The translations under genes were made by a program, and so were the position numbers. Positions 1 to 12,169 of a stretch of 64,000 nt of DNA are shown in pieces; positions within the stretch are counted from its first letter, which is position 1, and every line of letters begins with the position of its first letter. The stretch is from Carettochelys insculpta (lineage: Eukaryota; Chordata; Testudines; Carettochelyidae), in the NCBI RefSeq assembly GCF_033958435.1, contig NC_134152.1:15920001-15984000 (forward strand). The letters are read 5' to 3'. Below the pieces are notes generated by a model. The model was given only the letters and a program-made list of their open reading frames with translations. It was not told where the DNA came from and searched no databases.

Positions 1-1205
1 CATATTGTATGGAATTTGCTAAAATCTTTCTGTTGGAAAAACCAAAAGAAATGAAAAAAAAAAAAGAAAATGTTTGACACTTTTAAAGTAAACTATTTCT
101 TCTCAATTCAGAATAATTTTTAAAATGTTCTTAAATTTTGTTTAAAAATACTTGAAATCTAAACAGTATTTTGTTCAACCAAGAACAGTTTTTCACATTA
201 TTTAAAGTCAGTCCAAAATGTTTTTCTTTTTGAGAATTGTCAGCCAACCAAAATATCATTTATTTGAGTATTTCTAATCAAAATGGATAGTGTATTGTAT
301 ATAGTTAAAACAGGTGTTAAAGATCTTCAACATTTAAAGCAAGTTAAAATGTACAAATATTTCTGAAGCTTAATGCACATGGTGCACCCTATTTCTTCTG
401 AGAAATGCAGAGACTTTGGCAATTCAGAAAAACAACTGATGAAAAGTTGTAAGAACAGGAAAAATGCCCTGAGAGCCTGAGCCTTCAGCAAAAAATAGAA
501 GTTTGGCAGGATCAGCTAATTTTGGTTTTTGCTTCATTAGAGTCAGTGTTCCAGAATTCTCTCCTGAGTCATTTTTCCAAAGATATTAGGATGTGGGCTC
601 AAAGGTGACTCAAGGTTTCTGATTTTCAGCCATTTTTATCTCTGAATTAAGGGAATTGATGGGAGTCATTTTGAACAATGGCCTTTTTAACCAAAGAGAA
701 CATTTAAGACCTTTTTTGAAACAGTGAGCCTAGTTTTGATAGGTGGTGTTGGCTCTGAACTAATGCTCGCAACTCAAATTTAGCACTTGATTTTTCAGGG
801 CAGAAGATAAGACTTATATTAAAACTATGAGAGTAGCAGGAATACTTTTTGTCAACTGTTCACTTAACAGAGGAGTATTTGTCACTTCCTTTTGATCATT
901 CCCATATAAGCAAACTTATGCTGATATATATAAACTTCACTGTCATTAGCTATAAACTATTATTAACAATTGTAAGCTTTCAAATGCATCTTTATTTCCA
1001 ATGCAAATGCCACATAGAAAATAAGCAAACTTGAGCGAGTTACTTGTAGTTTAAGCTTAATTGCTCACTTAGATAGTGTTTTACCATCTGTTTTTAGTTT
1101 TGTATCACGTAGTGCAAGCTAATGTTTGTGCAGTGGACTGATTCCAATCTGCTTCCAAGTGAAACTTAGGATATTGCTTATTGACATACCAGGTAGCAAT
1201 GCTTA
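1..1205. other. AT-rich non-coding DNA
   Basis: I see no coding exon, RNA gene or recognisable repeat here. The short open frames are stop-limited background in AT-rich sequence. It is probably intronic or intergenic DNA upstream of the host exons. Confidence 0.5.
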
Positions 1206-1409
1206 GGCTGTGTCTACAATCTCTTGAAAGTAAACCCCATCTTCGAAAGAGCAGTGTCAACATTGGCTTTCTTCTTTTGAAAGAAGCTATTTCGAAATAA
1301 GAATATACAAATGAGTTGCCAGATGTGCAAATCTGTGCCTCATTTGCATTATCGATTTTCCTCATTTGCATGCCTCTTTCGAAAGAGGAATGCAAGTGTA
1401 GACACAACC
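1206..1409. mobile_element. Harbinger-type MITE
   Basis: A 204-bp element with terminal inverted repeats starting GGCTGTGTCTACA and ending TGTAGACACAACC. It is flanked on both sides by the trinucleotide TTA, the 3-bp target duplication expected of PIF/Harbinger transposons. The interior carries paired motifs such as CTTTCGAAAG and has no coding capacity. It is presumably mobilised in trans by an autonomous Harbinger; a decayed one lies at 58521-62658. Confidence 0.7.
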
Positions 1410-1412
1410 TTA

Positions 1413-2530
1413 TAGTTAAGGTTGTCTAGCACTTCCTGTTATAAGACCATGCATATAACTTTGCCAAAATATAACAGTTATGGGGTTGAATTTTTTTTAT
1501 ATGTGATGTCCACCTCAAAATGGATTCAGCAAAGATGAATTAGCCATTTAAGAAAAGATGTTGAGGGACAAATACATTATGCTTATGTTCAAGTCTTACC
1601 TTTCTCCATTGAAACATTCTGACTACCCACCTCTCCCACATCCCCATGCTTTGGAGCAGAGATATGGAATTTGCCTTAGTATTTTTTTCCCCTCTGCCTG
1701 TGAAAACTGTCCAAATCTGATGAATTTACAAGCCTTTGTAAAGTTTCTGTGCTCGTGGTCAGTAAATTAAATTCTGAACCTCCAGATAAATTCTTCAGTC
1801 TGTATCAAGTGTGTTCCTGTGCAGAGAATCTAAGCAAGAATTCCCTTGCAGCTGTCCCTTTTGGGCAACTGAGTCCATTGTGGTTTGGGAACTGAGGAAA
1901 AATGTACTCTGCTCACCCATATGCCATTTCAAAATCCCTTAATTAAATTTATTCACAAACCGTCTTAAACTCTAGAAGTCTTCCATGGAGATGTTTATTA
2001 AAATGAGATCATTCTCAATGAAAACACTTAGCCAATTTCTGTTTGGTAAACTCATATACAGTCAACAAATATTTGAACTGAAAATGGCTGTTTATAACTT
2101 GGGGGTGTTAGTTTGGTGGCGACAAGTTGCACGTTGAAGTTGGCCATATGTTTTTTGCTCACATTCTAAATAAGAACATGGTTCTATGTTGTCTGTTGCT
2201 ACGATGGAAATCTATTTACAGAGAATTTATGAAAGAAAAGCCTAAACAGAAGAGGTTTAAGTTGCCTAATTTACAGATATTTCAAGATTAGATAAATGAA
2301 GGTATCTAAAATTTATATTTTAGTTGCAAAATTAGAGCAGTTTAGAATGAATCACATAAATTAACTGTCATCTGCACCAACCTACATGCTTCTTCAAGAG
2401 CTTGCTCAAGTAGATTCTATTCAGGTGTGCATGCAACATAGGCACTGTTACTGAAAGCCTTTTATCCTAGCAGCTACCCATCAAGTTGTCTGTGGAACCC
2501 AGAAGTGCTGATGTGAAGTTCTATATGGAG
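1413..2530. other. Non-coding DNA, nothing recognised
   Basis: Mixed-composition sequence with no splice-flanked open frame and no repeat family I can name. Confidence 0.4.
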
Positions 2531-3400
2531 TCATAGAATTCTGGGGCTGGAAGGGACTTCAGGAGGTCATCTAGTCCAGCCCTCTGCCTAAAGCAGGATC
2601 AACCCCAACTAAATAATCCCAGCCATGACTATGTCAAGCTGGGACTTAAAAACCTCTAGGGATGGAGATTCCACCACCTCTCTTGGTAACACATTCCAAT
2701 CCTTCACCACCCTCTTGTGAAATAGTTTTTCCTAATGTCCAGCCTACACCTCTCTCTCTGTAACGTCAGACCACTGCTCCTTATTCTGCCATCTGTCACC
2801 AGTGAGAACAGTGTCTCTCCATCCTCTTTAGCGCACCCCCTTTCAGGAAGTTGAAGGCTGTTATCAGATTGCACTTGAGTCTTCTCTTCTCCAAACTAAA
2901 TAAGTCCAGATCTCTCAGCTTCTCCTCATAGGTGATGTGCTCCAGACCCCTAATCATTTTTGTTGCCCTCTGAACCCTCTCCAGTGCATCCACATCCTTT
3001 CTATACTGGGGAGTCCAGAACTGGACACAGTACGCCAGACATGGCCTCACCAGTGCCAAGTAGAGGGACATAGTAACTTATCTAGATCAACTGGAATTCC
3101 TTCTCCTAATGCACCACAGTATATCACTAGCCTTCTTGGCTACCAGGGCACACTGATAACTCATATCCTGCGTGTAATCCCCAAGTCCTTTTCTGCTGCA
3201 CTGCTACTTAGCCAGTCAGTCCCCAGCCTGTAACAGTGCTTGGGATTCTTCTATCCCAAGTGCATGACTCTGCACTTTTCCTTGTTGAACCTCATCAAAG
3301 TTCTTTTGGCCCAATCCTCCGATTTGTCTAGGACACTCTGGACCCTGTCCCTACCTCCTGATGTGTTTACCTGACCCCGTATCTTATTTATGACCTTGCT
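2531..3400 (-). mobile_element. CR1 LINE, 5'-truncated
   Basis: The plus strand shows the antisense of the CR1 3' end, beginning with TCATAGAATT and followed by the characteristic 'gctggaagggac' block. Read on the minus strand, 3071-2796 encodes the C-terminal part of CR1 ORF2, with the conserved stretch [20 protein letters not shown] and the downstream FNFLKGG segment. The copy lacks the polymerase core and is a dead 5'-truncated insertion. Confidence 0.9.
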
Positions 3401-5365
3401 GCCCAGACCGCCCTCAGTTCATTTTTGCCAGCTGCTCTGACCGAGGGGAAGGAGGGTGCATATGGAATAGGTATAAGCTACACGTATCAGAAAACACTTA
3501 CAAAAGTAACTAACTCTTTTTTTAATTACCGACAAACTTTGATTTTTGACATAAGGAGAGAAGAACAAATAATAACTTTGGGCTTTCTTTTTTGTTCATG
3601 TAGATGAACATCCAATGTAAATTTAAGTCTGTATTTTCTCTCCCTCCCCCCGCCTCCCAAATCCCTGTAAAGCAGGTTAAAAACCCTTTATTTGGGCCAG
3701 GAGTCATAGACTAATCTGTCAGTGGCCACAGAAAAGTAAGAAGCCAAAAAAAAAAAAGCACACCTGCACTGATGTGGCCTCTGACTGAGAAGCAAAAAAG
3801 ATGTTCTCCTCATTCCACACCAGCCTCAGAACTTAAGGGGTCTGGGCTAGTAGATTTTTTGTCCCCACATCTCTCTGGGTGGAGCCAAAATGAGGGGCTC
3901 AGTTGGTGGAGGGTGCTGCTAGGAAGTAGGCTTGGAGTGTGGGGTCTAGGAGGGTTCAGACGCAGAGTGGGAGATCTGGGCAGGAGGGAGAGTGCAGGAG
4001 TGGGCTGGAGGTGGGGGGGGTCTGGGTGGCAGGGGTGCAGGATCAGTCAGGGTGCAGTATCTGGGCAATGGGGGAGCACTTTCCTGTGCATCTCCCCTCT
4101 GCTTAGCCACAATTCCAGCCATTCAGAGTGATGGGGAAAAAACCTTCAGGTAGTGCTTCCCAATGCTGCAATGTTCGCCTTTTGGAGGATGGGAGAGCGG
4201 GAGTATCAGCATGCGGAGCTGTTTCTCCACCCCCCTCACCAGGTAGAGTCTGTGAATAGGATCCAGCCCTAGCTTGCCTGACTCCAGTCTGCAAGGCACA
4301 GGGCTCCCCTCTCCATCATGGAGGGACCATGAGGCTGGAGCACCAGCTGGAGAGCCTCAAGCTTTGGGGGCCAGATCTAAGCAAAAAGCTATAGCTGCTT
4401 TAGCAAGGAGCGTCCCTGTGCGTGCTTCACATTAGGTGTTAGAATGCCCTTCGCTTCTAGTTGAATGATTTTTAGCAGCATTACCCCAGCAGTGGTGTAT
4501 GCACCTCACTTCTGCAGTGGCTGTTAACCATCGCGTGTTACCTGCCATCCTTCAGTTCCTTTTCTACCACCTTTGGCTTAAGTCAGAACCCCAGCAGCTC
4601 CCAGTTACCTCCCTTCAATAGATATTTTTTCTGCATAGTTTTTACTGTTTCTTAAAAAGTTGTTATTTCTTGTTAATATAAAAAGTTTATTTTCTCTGCA
4701 TTTTCTGGTATTAACCATCTAGATACAACCAGGCTCTTAAAGAACCTCAGGGCCCAACTCCCTGAGGTATGAGGGCATACCTCAGCTTTCAGGCTGTAAA
4801 ATGGAGATTACGTGATTTTCCAGCCTCACCAAATATGTACTGAGAATAGGTGTGATAAAAACACAAAGAGTTCAGATTGGGGAAGGTGGGTGTATGTGTA
4901 TCTTAGACAGAAGAAGTCTCTAATTCAGGGTGTGATGCAAAGATCCCTCTCATGAATGGAAAGAGCCCTTCCACTGCCTTTATTTTGGCCTTTGACTACC
5001 CCCCAATGTGGCAATTCTTGGATAATTTCTTCTGAGAAAACTGTTTGTCGTGGTGACCTATATAATTTGATCAGAATTCCCTAGTATATTAAGAGCATCT
5101 CAAGTCCTTCTAGGGCCAGAATTAGTAGATGATTGCAATGCTCTGGAAAGGAAGCCATCCTTTAGAGCAGGGGTGAGAAAATTTCTTACATAAGACCCCA
5201 TTTTTTGCTCCTCAGTTAGCAGGGCCCCCCTCATATGTCTAATGTAATCCAAACCAATGGAAATTTCTGTTATGGCAGATGTAAGAAAATAAGTATGTAG
5301 AATGTAAAAAAAACTATTAATTGGCATAGAAATGTGAATACACATACATAAAAACAATAACATAT
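3401..5365. other. Non-coding DNA, partly G-rich
   Basis: No gene supported. A purine/G-rich stretch lies at about 3890-4090, and a short A-run at 3747-3758. The open frames here lack splice or family support. From about 5166 the sequence resembles the worn end of a DNA transposon, but I cannot name it. Confidence 0.35.
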
Positions 5366-5369
5366 CTCA

Positions 5370-6745
5370 AGATTTTTAATGAGATGGATGATCCTGAGAC
5401 CCAGTTGCCAACCTTACTATGCCTCCCTTAAGAAATTTCACACAAGTTGAGTTGCGTTGGACCCTTTGTTCATAATCCTGAGACAATAAAAGTTCTTTGG
5501 TTTTGTTGGTAATATTAATGGTAAATGTCTTCGCAAAGGTCCGGAAAGTTTTCACAACTGATTCCCCAGCCTGGCACTTCAAGTGCTAGCTAGCCAAATA
5601 AACCACTCCTAGACTCTGTCTTTGCTTAAGGTAGTCCAGAGAAAAGCAGATTTTGCCATCTGGTTTGGGAACTAAGACTACTGGAGAAGTCCATGTGTTC
5701 TCTGAAGGGCAAATTACACCTGCCTGTGTAGCATGTTCTTGTTTTTCTTCTCTATAGCCATTTTGGCTTGAAGGAGTCATTTGATTGAGTTGACTGGGTG
5801 AGCATCACGTGTGTTAATGGAGTGGAATGCCCATTTGGTCTGTTCTGGAGTGGTTGAAAACACTGGGGAGAACCTGGTGTTCAGCTCCACCATCTGCCAT
5901 CAGGGTTACATCTTCTACTCTGCCTTTTCCTTTTCCTTTTGCTTTGTCTTTCTCTTGGGCAGTAAACTGAAGAATGTTGAATTCTTGGGCAGTGAGGGGG
6001 AGGCTTTAGAGAATTAACATGTTATACCTTAGGCTTAAGGTCAGGATCTAGTAAAGCTATAAGATTACCATGCTTAAGTGCTCTTGAATTGAATATGGTC
6101 CTTCCCAGGATGCTTCCATCTTATTTGCCTGGAATGCCTTCAAGATCATGACTTGCTCATCTACCTTCAAGGACTGTTGTTTCGCATATTTGTCACACCA
6201 AGCTGCCTGCTCTTGCTGAGTATTCTGCAAGTTCTTTTGAGCAAGGTGTAAAGAGTTTCTAATGCTATTTTGTATGTTGCATACAAAATTCAAAATATTA
6301 GTTCCTAGAGAAGGGGTAGACCCTTCCCCTTGCTGCTTTACCAGTTGCAATGGACCTTTACCTCATGGCCATACATCAGTTCTAAGGGTGAGAATCCCAA
6401 ACTGGAATTTGGGACATCTTTATAGGCAAACAGTAACTGTTGCTGCACCAAGCCACAATCATCAGAGTGTTCGTTCACAAATTTACATATCATGGCTGAC
6501 AAAGTCCCATTAAGTCTTTCTACTAAGCCATTTGGTATGTGATGGGAGAGGGGCTTCCCAAAGACATTTCATAGTTTGTGCTAGGAAGTAAGTCCCTGAA
6601 TCCATGAGGATCTCTGAGGGCCATCCTACCCCATATCTTCTCAGAGACACTCACAGTTGTGGTAGCACACCTCTGATGACAATAATACTTTCCTATCTTG
6701 GTAATGGCCTGATCAAGGGCAGTACACACCACAAGATCCTAAGCA
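5370..6745 (-). mobile_element. Ty3/gypsy retrotransposon remnant with integrase before RT (Gmr1-like order)
   Basis: Read on the minus strand from 6745, the sequence gives a broken integrase. A core-like segment contains a decayed YHPQTNGLVER-type motif near 6540-6500. The integrase C-terminal region follows at 6350-6057 (conserved words QEQAAWCDKYA and WEGPYSI). Further downstream on the same strand comes the start of a gypsy reverse transcriptase at 5780-5586 (WTSPVVLVPKPDGKI, then a changed FSLDY for FCVDY). A more distal RT-like fragment lies at 5582-5376. Most gypsy elements have RT before integrase. Integrase first is the arrangement of the Gmr1-like group of deuterostome gypsy elements. 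Stops, frameshifts and internal deletion make it non-functional. No LTRs were located. Confidence 0.7.
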
Positions 6746-6754
6746 TGGTGTGTG

Positions 6755-7515
6755 TGACTATGGACCTTTTTTAACATCTTGGCCTCCAGATAACACAGAA
6801 TTTGACCATGGAACCCCCAGAAGCTCTAGAGTTGATAGGAGCACTCCTAGATGCCACAAAAGCCAAAGCAATACCTCCGTAACACAGATTCAGTACAGTG
6901 ACAACAGTTACACACAGCCATTATGCTATTCTTAGGACTTGCCTCCAAATCTTGGGGCACATGACAGATGCTGCTTATATGGTGAAATATGCCAGACTAT
7001 ACATGTACTGTCTTCAGAGTTGGTTTGCTACTGTATACACACTTGCCCATTGCAACCTGAGCAGGAGATTCGCGCTTCTGCCTCACATACTCACTTTCTA
7101 GCACTGATGGTCACAGCCTCAAAACTTGCTGATGGTTGTTACTTTCCATCAGGACCCCATTGTGCATTTTTACCACAGATGCCTCCCTTATAGGTTGGAT
7201 CACTCACCTAGACCACTACACTATCCAGGGCAAATAGTACTAACAAGAATACCACTTATTATACATCAATCTTGTGGAATTTTGCACGGAGCAAAATCCA
7301 TGCTACCATTTCCTACCCTAAATACAAAACAAGACAATACACATTCTCAGATGAGATCACATTCATGTTCTACATCAACCAATGGGAGAAGCCAAATCTC
7401 ATTCCCTGTGCACCAAAGCACTCAAACTATGGAACACGTATGTCTGTTACACAATAACCCTGACTATTTCCTACCTCCTGGGCCCCTAAAACAATAGAGC
7501 AGACAACATCAGCTG
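6755..7515 (+). mobile_element. Old DIRS retrotransposon, left part (RT thumb and RNase H), interrupted
   Basis: Conceptual reading across several frameshifts matches the neighbouring intact DIRS protein. It covers the RT thumb (LELIGALLDATKAKAIPP), the LQILGHM segment, the RNase H start (TTDASLIGWITH) and the YINQWEKPN region. The match stops abruptly at 7515, where the young DIRS element begins, and resumes at 13589. The element is therefore older than its insert. It is riddled with stops and frameshifts. Its own left end is missing, replaced by the gypsy remnant immediately upstream. Confidence 0.8.
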
Positions 7516-7690
7516 TTCTTCGAGTGTCCCCGTGGGTGCTCCACCATAGGTGACGGCTTGGCCGGCGCCGCAGATCGGATCTTCCAAGCAGTTTCTGCCG
7601 GACTGCGCATGCGCCGGCGCGCGCCGCTCCCTGGCGCGCTCCTGGCCATGTGCGCGATCCGGTCCCCGCCAGTTCCTCTCAACCGCCGTC
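7516..7690 (+). repeat. DIRS left inverted terminal repeat
   Basis: Starts TTCTTCGAGTGTCCCCGTGG and is the reverse complement of the region 13395-13560 at the other end, with minor differences. It is CpG-rich and precedes the gag start by about 300 bp, so it probably carries the promoter. No defined promoter motif was identified. Confidence 0.85.
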
Positions 7691-7986
7691 GGCTGCAGAC
7701 GGAATCCGACTAGGCTAAAGCCACATAGCGTATTCAACGACTTTATATGTTTTCTCTTTAAAGTTTTCAGTTATTTAGGCTACCATAAGTAGCCGGTTGT
7801 TATTTTGTAAAAAAAAAACAAACAACAAACAAGCTACGGAGGGACAGCTCAAGCCAGTCCCAGTAACAAGCGCCGGAGGCCGGGAGCTAGGGCCATCAGT
7901 CCTCCTGCTGAGGCAGGCCATCGGACGGGGAAACAGCACAAAGAAGGTGCTAAGTACCCATAAACAAACTCAAAGACTCACCAACA

Positions 7987-10226
7987 ATGTCCTCCTCAGG
8001 CTTTAAAAAATGTGAGTCCTGCCGAGAGGCGATGCCAGTGTCCGATGGGCACAATCTATGCATAAGGTGCCTGGGGGAGTCCCATGTGGCACAAAAATGC
8101 GCCTTCTGTGCAAAATTAACAGCCAGAGCACGGAGAGACAGGGAGATGAGGATTAAACTGCTGCTTCTTGACAAGGCCCTCCAGCCAGACGTGCCGGAGC
8201 GGCCGCAGCAGGAGGGACCCTCCGGGGCCCTTAGAAGAAAAGCTGCCTCCCTCACTCCATCAGCGCAAAAACGGAGGAAAGTTTCTCCAACCCGATCCCT
8301 GCCGGCAGCAACAGTGAGCGGGACGGGAGGAGCAAGCAGCCCCCAGCCGCAGCAACAGCTGATCGGCGGCGGCACGGAGAGCCACGTGGAAGCGGCTCAG
8401 CCTCCGATAATCAGCCAGCCGCCCTGCACCGCAGGCAGGGCGGCAGCTAAGCAAGCGCCGGTACCGGTGGCACCGCAGGCAGCGGCACCGACCCCCGGGG
8501 AACCGGCGGTGCAGGGCGCGCAGGCACGTAGCCTGCAGGCGCAGAAGGACTCCGCACATGCGGCACCGCCTTCGAGCGTGCCTAGCACGGTGCCGACGGG
8601 GCCGGGATCCCCCGCCCATCAGGGGGCGGAGTTACCTCCCTTAGGGAGGGGAAAGGCTGCACACAAGAGGAGGCACTGCAGCCCCTCTCCAGACAGGGCT
8701 GTGGAGCTCTTTTCTCACAGCCCTCCGCTCATGTTGCAGACTCCAACCAGAAGGCAGGGGTCCCCCCTAGCCTACCCGGAGCCCCCTTCTCCTTTCCTGC
8801 AATCAGCCTCCCCATGGCTGGCACCACCCTCACCCTTCCTGGGATTTGAAACGCTGGACTATTATGCAAAATCGCTCTCTCCAGTGTCTCGACGATCCCC
8901 CTCTCCCAGACACAGAGGGTACGTGCAAAGGGAATGGTCAAGGTCACCTTCCCAGGAACAGTGCCTATACTGCCATGGTCGTCCCTACCACGCGGGGCAT
9001 GGACACCATCGGCAATCTACCAGGGAAAGATCCCCACATACTACCTCGTACCCCCGAGGGCAATCGCGATCGGGGACAGAGACTCAAGCATCCCAGGGGG
9101 GACTGGCCGTGGACCCACGAGATTTTCCCTCGCAAACCTCCAGCGAGAGGGCGCACCATCACCATCAAGAACCGGAAGGGTCCAAAGAAATGTACCCCAG
9201 CGGTTCCTCGTTTTCCTCCCCGGATGAGGCCACGGCCTTAGGGGACGTCCATCCTAAGGACGATCTCAAACAGTTTCAGGAGCTGTTTAAGAGGGTAGCT
9301 TTCACGCAAGGCATCCAGACAGCACAAGTGCAAGAGAAACATCATAAGCTCCTTAAAAATTTGAGCTCCCCGGCCTCCTCCAGAGTAGCAATACCGCTTG
9401 ATGAAGCGATCTTGGAGTCCGCCACTACCATATGGCAGACCCCTGCAACTATTCCGCCTGTCCAAAAGAGAGCAGATAAGAAATACTTCGTGCCGGCGAA
9501 GGGCATGGAGTTCTTGTTTAGCCACCCCCAGCCAAACTCCTTGGTGGTGGAGTCCTCGCAACAAAGATTAAAAACATCTCAATTTAAAACAGGGGGAACG
9601 GACAGAGATGCCAAGAAGCTAGAGCTGTTCGGCAGAAAGGTCTACTCCTCCTCCACCTTAACGTTGCGAATGGCAAATTACGCAGAGCACTTGGCGAACC
9701 ATAATTTCGACAACTATGCCAGATTAACGTCCCTCATGGACTCGCTTCCAGAGGACAAAAAGCCGGTCCTCAAGGCCATAGTGCAAGAGGGCTACGCGGC
9801 TGCGAGGATGGAAGTTCAGATTGCTTTGGACGTTGCGGACACGGCAGCACGTTCCACAGCAACTGCAGTGGTGATGCGACGGGAGTCCTGGCTCCAGACC
9901 TCGGGTATACCGAGAGATCTGCAGGCGAAGATAGTCGACCTTCCCTTCGACTTGCAGAAGCTGTTTGCTGAATCAACTGACTCGGTCCTTCATTCCAGTA
10001 AAGATTCAAGAGCCACACTCAGGACCCTGGGGATTTACACCCTCCATACTCAAAGAAAAGGTACTACCCACAGCAAAGGCGGTACCAGTACCAGCAACAG
10101 CGCCCCCAGTATCACAGGGGTTACGAGCAAGGGCGGCATCAGCAGCACCAGCAGTACAGAACCCCCAGGCGACGCTCACAACAGGGCCGTCCGTCCTCGG
10201 GGCGGGGCCAAAGGCCACAAGTTTGA
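7987..10226 (+). CDS. DIRS gag-like protein (one apparent frameshift near its end)
   Basis: The start is the first ATG of a long open frame. The N-terminus has a cysteine/histidine cluster (C9, C12, C25, C28, H33, C38, C41), which suggests metal binding. A long Pro/Ser/Gln-rich low-complexity middle follows, then a conserved region from about residue 495 to 680 (KKYFVPAKGMEF ... SSKDSRATLRTLG). At about 10035 the homology leaves frame 1 and continues one frame over, as a tyrosine/glutamine/arginine-rich tail (PPYSKKRYYPQQRRYQYQQ) ending QRPQV with a stop at 10224-10226. A basic Q/R tail like this is a plausible gag nucleic-acid-binding end. A lost C in a C-run (TACACCCTCC) would explain the switch. 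The original frame stays open and runs into RT. The inferred role is binding and packaging element RNA; gag-like function is by position and shared features within DIRS elements. Confidence 0.8.
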
Positions 10227-10229
10227 CAT

Positions 10230-11340
10230 ACAGATCCAGGGCTGCGCCATCACCACCATTGCACAAGATCATCCGAAACGACTTTTTCACCATCGCCTCC
10301 GACCATTCTACGACCAGTGGCAAAGGATCACCACAGACAAATGGGTGCTGGAGATCATAGCCACGGGGTACGCCATCCCCTTCCAGTCGCTCCCGCCGCC
10401 GCAACCCCTGCCCAAGCCCCACCCCCAGGAGGCCTCCCATGTAGCCAGGCTCAGGCAGGAGGTGGCCCACCTCGAGTTCATAGGGGCGGTGGAAAAGGTG
10501 CCGGAGCAACTGCAAAGGAAAGGGTTCTACTCTCGGTATTTCCTGACGGAGAAAAAGACAGGAGGCTGGAGGCCCATCTTAGACCTTCGTGGCCTCAACA
10601 GGTATCTACGCAAGCAACGTTTTCGGATGATCACTATTGCCTCCATCCTTACAGCACTGGACGATGGAGACTGGTTCGCAGCCCTCGATCTACAAGACGC
10701 GTACTTCCACATAACCATCCATCTGGCTCACCGGCGTTTTCTCCGGTTCATGGTGGGCAACGAACACTTCCAATACAAGGTCCTACCGTTTGGCCTTTCC
10801 TCGGCCCCCAGAGTCTTCACCAAGACCTTGGCAGTGGTGTCAGCCTACCTGCACAGACAGGGGGTGTTTATTTTCCCGTATCTGGACGACTGCCTGCTCA
10901 AAGGGACCTCGAAAAGGGAGGTTCTCCGCATGATACGCGTCACAGCAAACATGTTCTCCTCACTTGGCCTGGTTATCAATCTGGCAAAATCAAAGATAGA
11001 CCCCTCACAGGACATAGAGTTCATAGGGGCTCGCATAAACTCGGTCTCGGCGAGAGTATACCTACCAGAGGCTCGCTTTCGAGCCATCGGTTCCCTCGTG
11101 CAGGTCATCACCTTCAGCCCTACAGTGCCGGTCTTGACGTGCTTGCAGCTGCTGGGCCACATGGCAGCGGCGACGTTTGTGGTACAGAACGCCAGGTTGC
11201 ACATGCGCAGCATGCAACACTGGCTGGCAAGTGTATACAAGCTGGCAGTACACACCGTTCACAGGGTGGTGTCGCCCTCACCTGGGGTGCGCGAATCCCT
11301 GCAATGGTGGGTAAACCCCGGGAACTTGCTAACCAGGGGT
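10230..11340 (+). CDS. DIRS reverse transcriptase domain
   Basis: In frame with the ATG at 7987, residues about 767-1118 form a DIRS-type RT. It starts FHHRLRPFYDQW and continues with GGWRPILDLRGLNRYL, the LDLQDAYFHI motif carrying the first catalytic aspartate, VLPFGLSSAP, and the catalytic box FPYLDD (Y965-D968). The thumb has the LQLLGHMAAATFVVQNARLH block. All key aspartates are present. The product would copy element RNA into DNA as part of a polyprotein with RNase H. Around 11338 the frame breaks, and RNase H continues in the next frame. The likely cause is a 1-bp insertion or 2-bp deletion in the G-run of AGGGGTACC. Confidence 0.9.
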
Positions 11341-11341
11341 A

Positions 11342-12169
11342 CCCTTCCATCAGCCGCAAATATCGGTTTTCCTCACTACGGATGCCTCCCTCATAGGGTG
11401 GGGAGCGCACATGGGCGAAGAGGTGGCTCAAGGACTGTGGTCACCCACGGAACAGTCTCTACATATCAATGTTCTAGAGCTCAGAGCAGTGTTCAACGCC
11501 TGCAAACACTTTCGAGACCGTATACAAGGCAAAGTCGTCGGGATCAGTACAGACAATACCTCCACCATGTTTTACATAAACAGGCAAGGAGGAGCTCGAT
11601 CCCGTACCTTATGCGCGGAAGCAATCCGCCTATGGAACTGGTGCATCGCCCACGATATAATCCTGAGAGCCTCATACTTGCCGGGCGCGCACAACGTGAA
11701 GGCAGACCAGTTGAGCAGGCGTTTTGCGCTCACCCACGAGTGGCAGATCCGTCCCGATCTACTACGGCCGATTTTCCACGCATGGGGGTTTCCCCAAATA
11801 GATCTGTTTGCCACTCAGCACAACAAACAGTGCCCACGATTCTCCTCCAGAGCAGGGCTGGGCCGGGGGTCCCTGGGGGACGCGTTCGCGATCCCGTGGG
11901 GGGGCCCCCTGCTTTACGCATTTCCCCCCGCAGTGCTGATCCACAAGGTTCTGCAAAAAGCCAGGAGAGAAAAGGCTCGGATGATCCTGATAGTCCCAAC
12001 GTGGGATCGCCAACAATGGTTCCCCCTACTCCTGCGCATGTCGGACCGCCCACCGATGCCTCTTCCGGTGGCGCCGGATCTGCTCACGCAAGCCCAGGGG
12101 TCCATAGTGCATCCGCACCCCCAAAGCCTGCGACTGCAAGCGTGGCTAATCCATGGCTCAGCTCCCTAG
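11342..12169 (+). CDS. DIRS RNase H and methylase-like domain (frame +1 relative to RT)
   Basis: Frame 2 encodes VPFHQPQISVFLTTDASLIG, then LELRAV, STDNTSTMFYIN and HNVKADQLSR. These supply the RNase H acidic residues (D, E, D, D) in order. Next comes the DIRS-typical segment FPQIDLFATQHNKQCPRF ... YAFPPAVLIHKVLQKA ... IVPTWDRQQWF, usually described as the Dam-like methylase region of DIRS elements. The frame ends with a stop at 12167-12169, overlapping the recombinase gene. It lacks its own credible start and should be translated as a continuation of RT. In this copy a frameshift at about 11338 separates it from RT. Confidence 0.82.
   Translation, partial: PFHQPQISVFLTTDASLIGWGAHMGEEVAQGLWSPTEQSLHINVLELRAVFNACKHFRDRIQGKVVGISTDNTSTMFYINRQGGARSRTLCAEAIRLWNWCIAHDIILRASYLPGAHNVKADQLSRRFALTHEWQIRPDLLRPIFHAWGFPQIDLFATQHNKQCPRFSSRAGLGRGSLGDAFAIPWGGPLLYAFPPAVLIHKVLQKARREKARMILIVPTWDRQQWFPLLLRMSDRPPMPLPVAPDLLTQAQGSIVHPHPQSLRLQAWLIHGSAP

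Noticed and set aside
8260..8619. Arg/Cys-rich minus-strand open frames opposite DIRS gag
   Set aside because: Antisense shadows of GC-rich gag coding sequence.
10317..11396. A 359-codon open frame overlapping RT in frame 3
   Set aside because: It is out of frame with the RT motifs and lacks any recognised domain; an overlap artefact of GC-rich codons.
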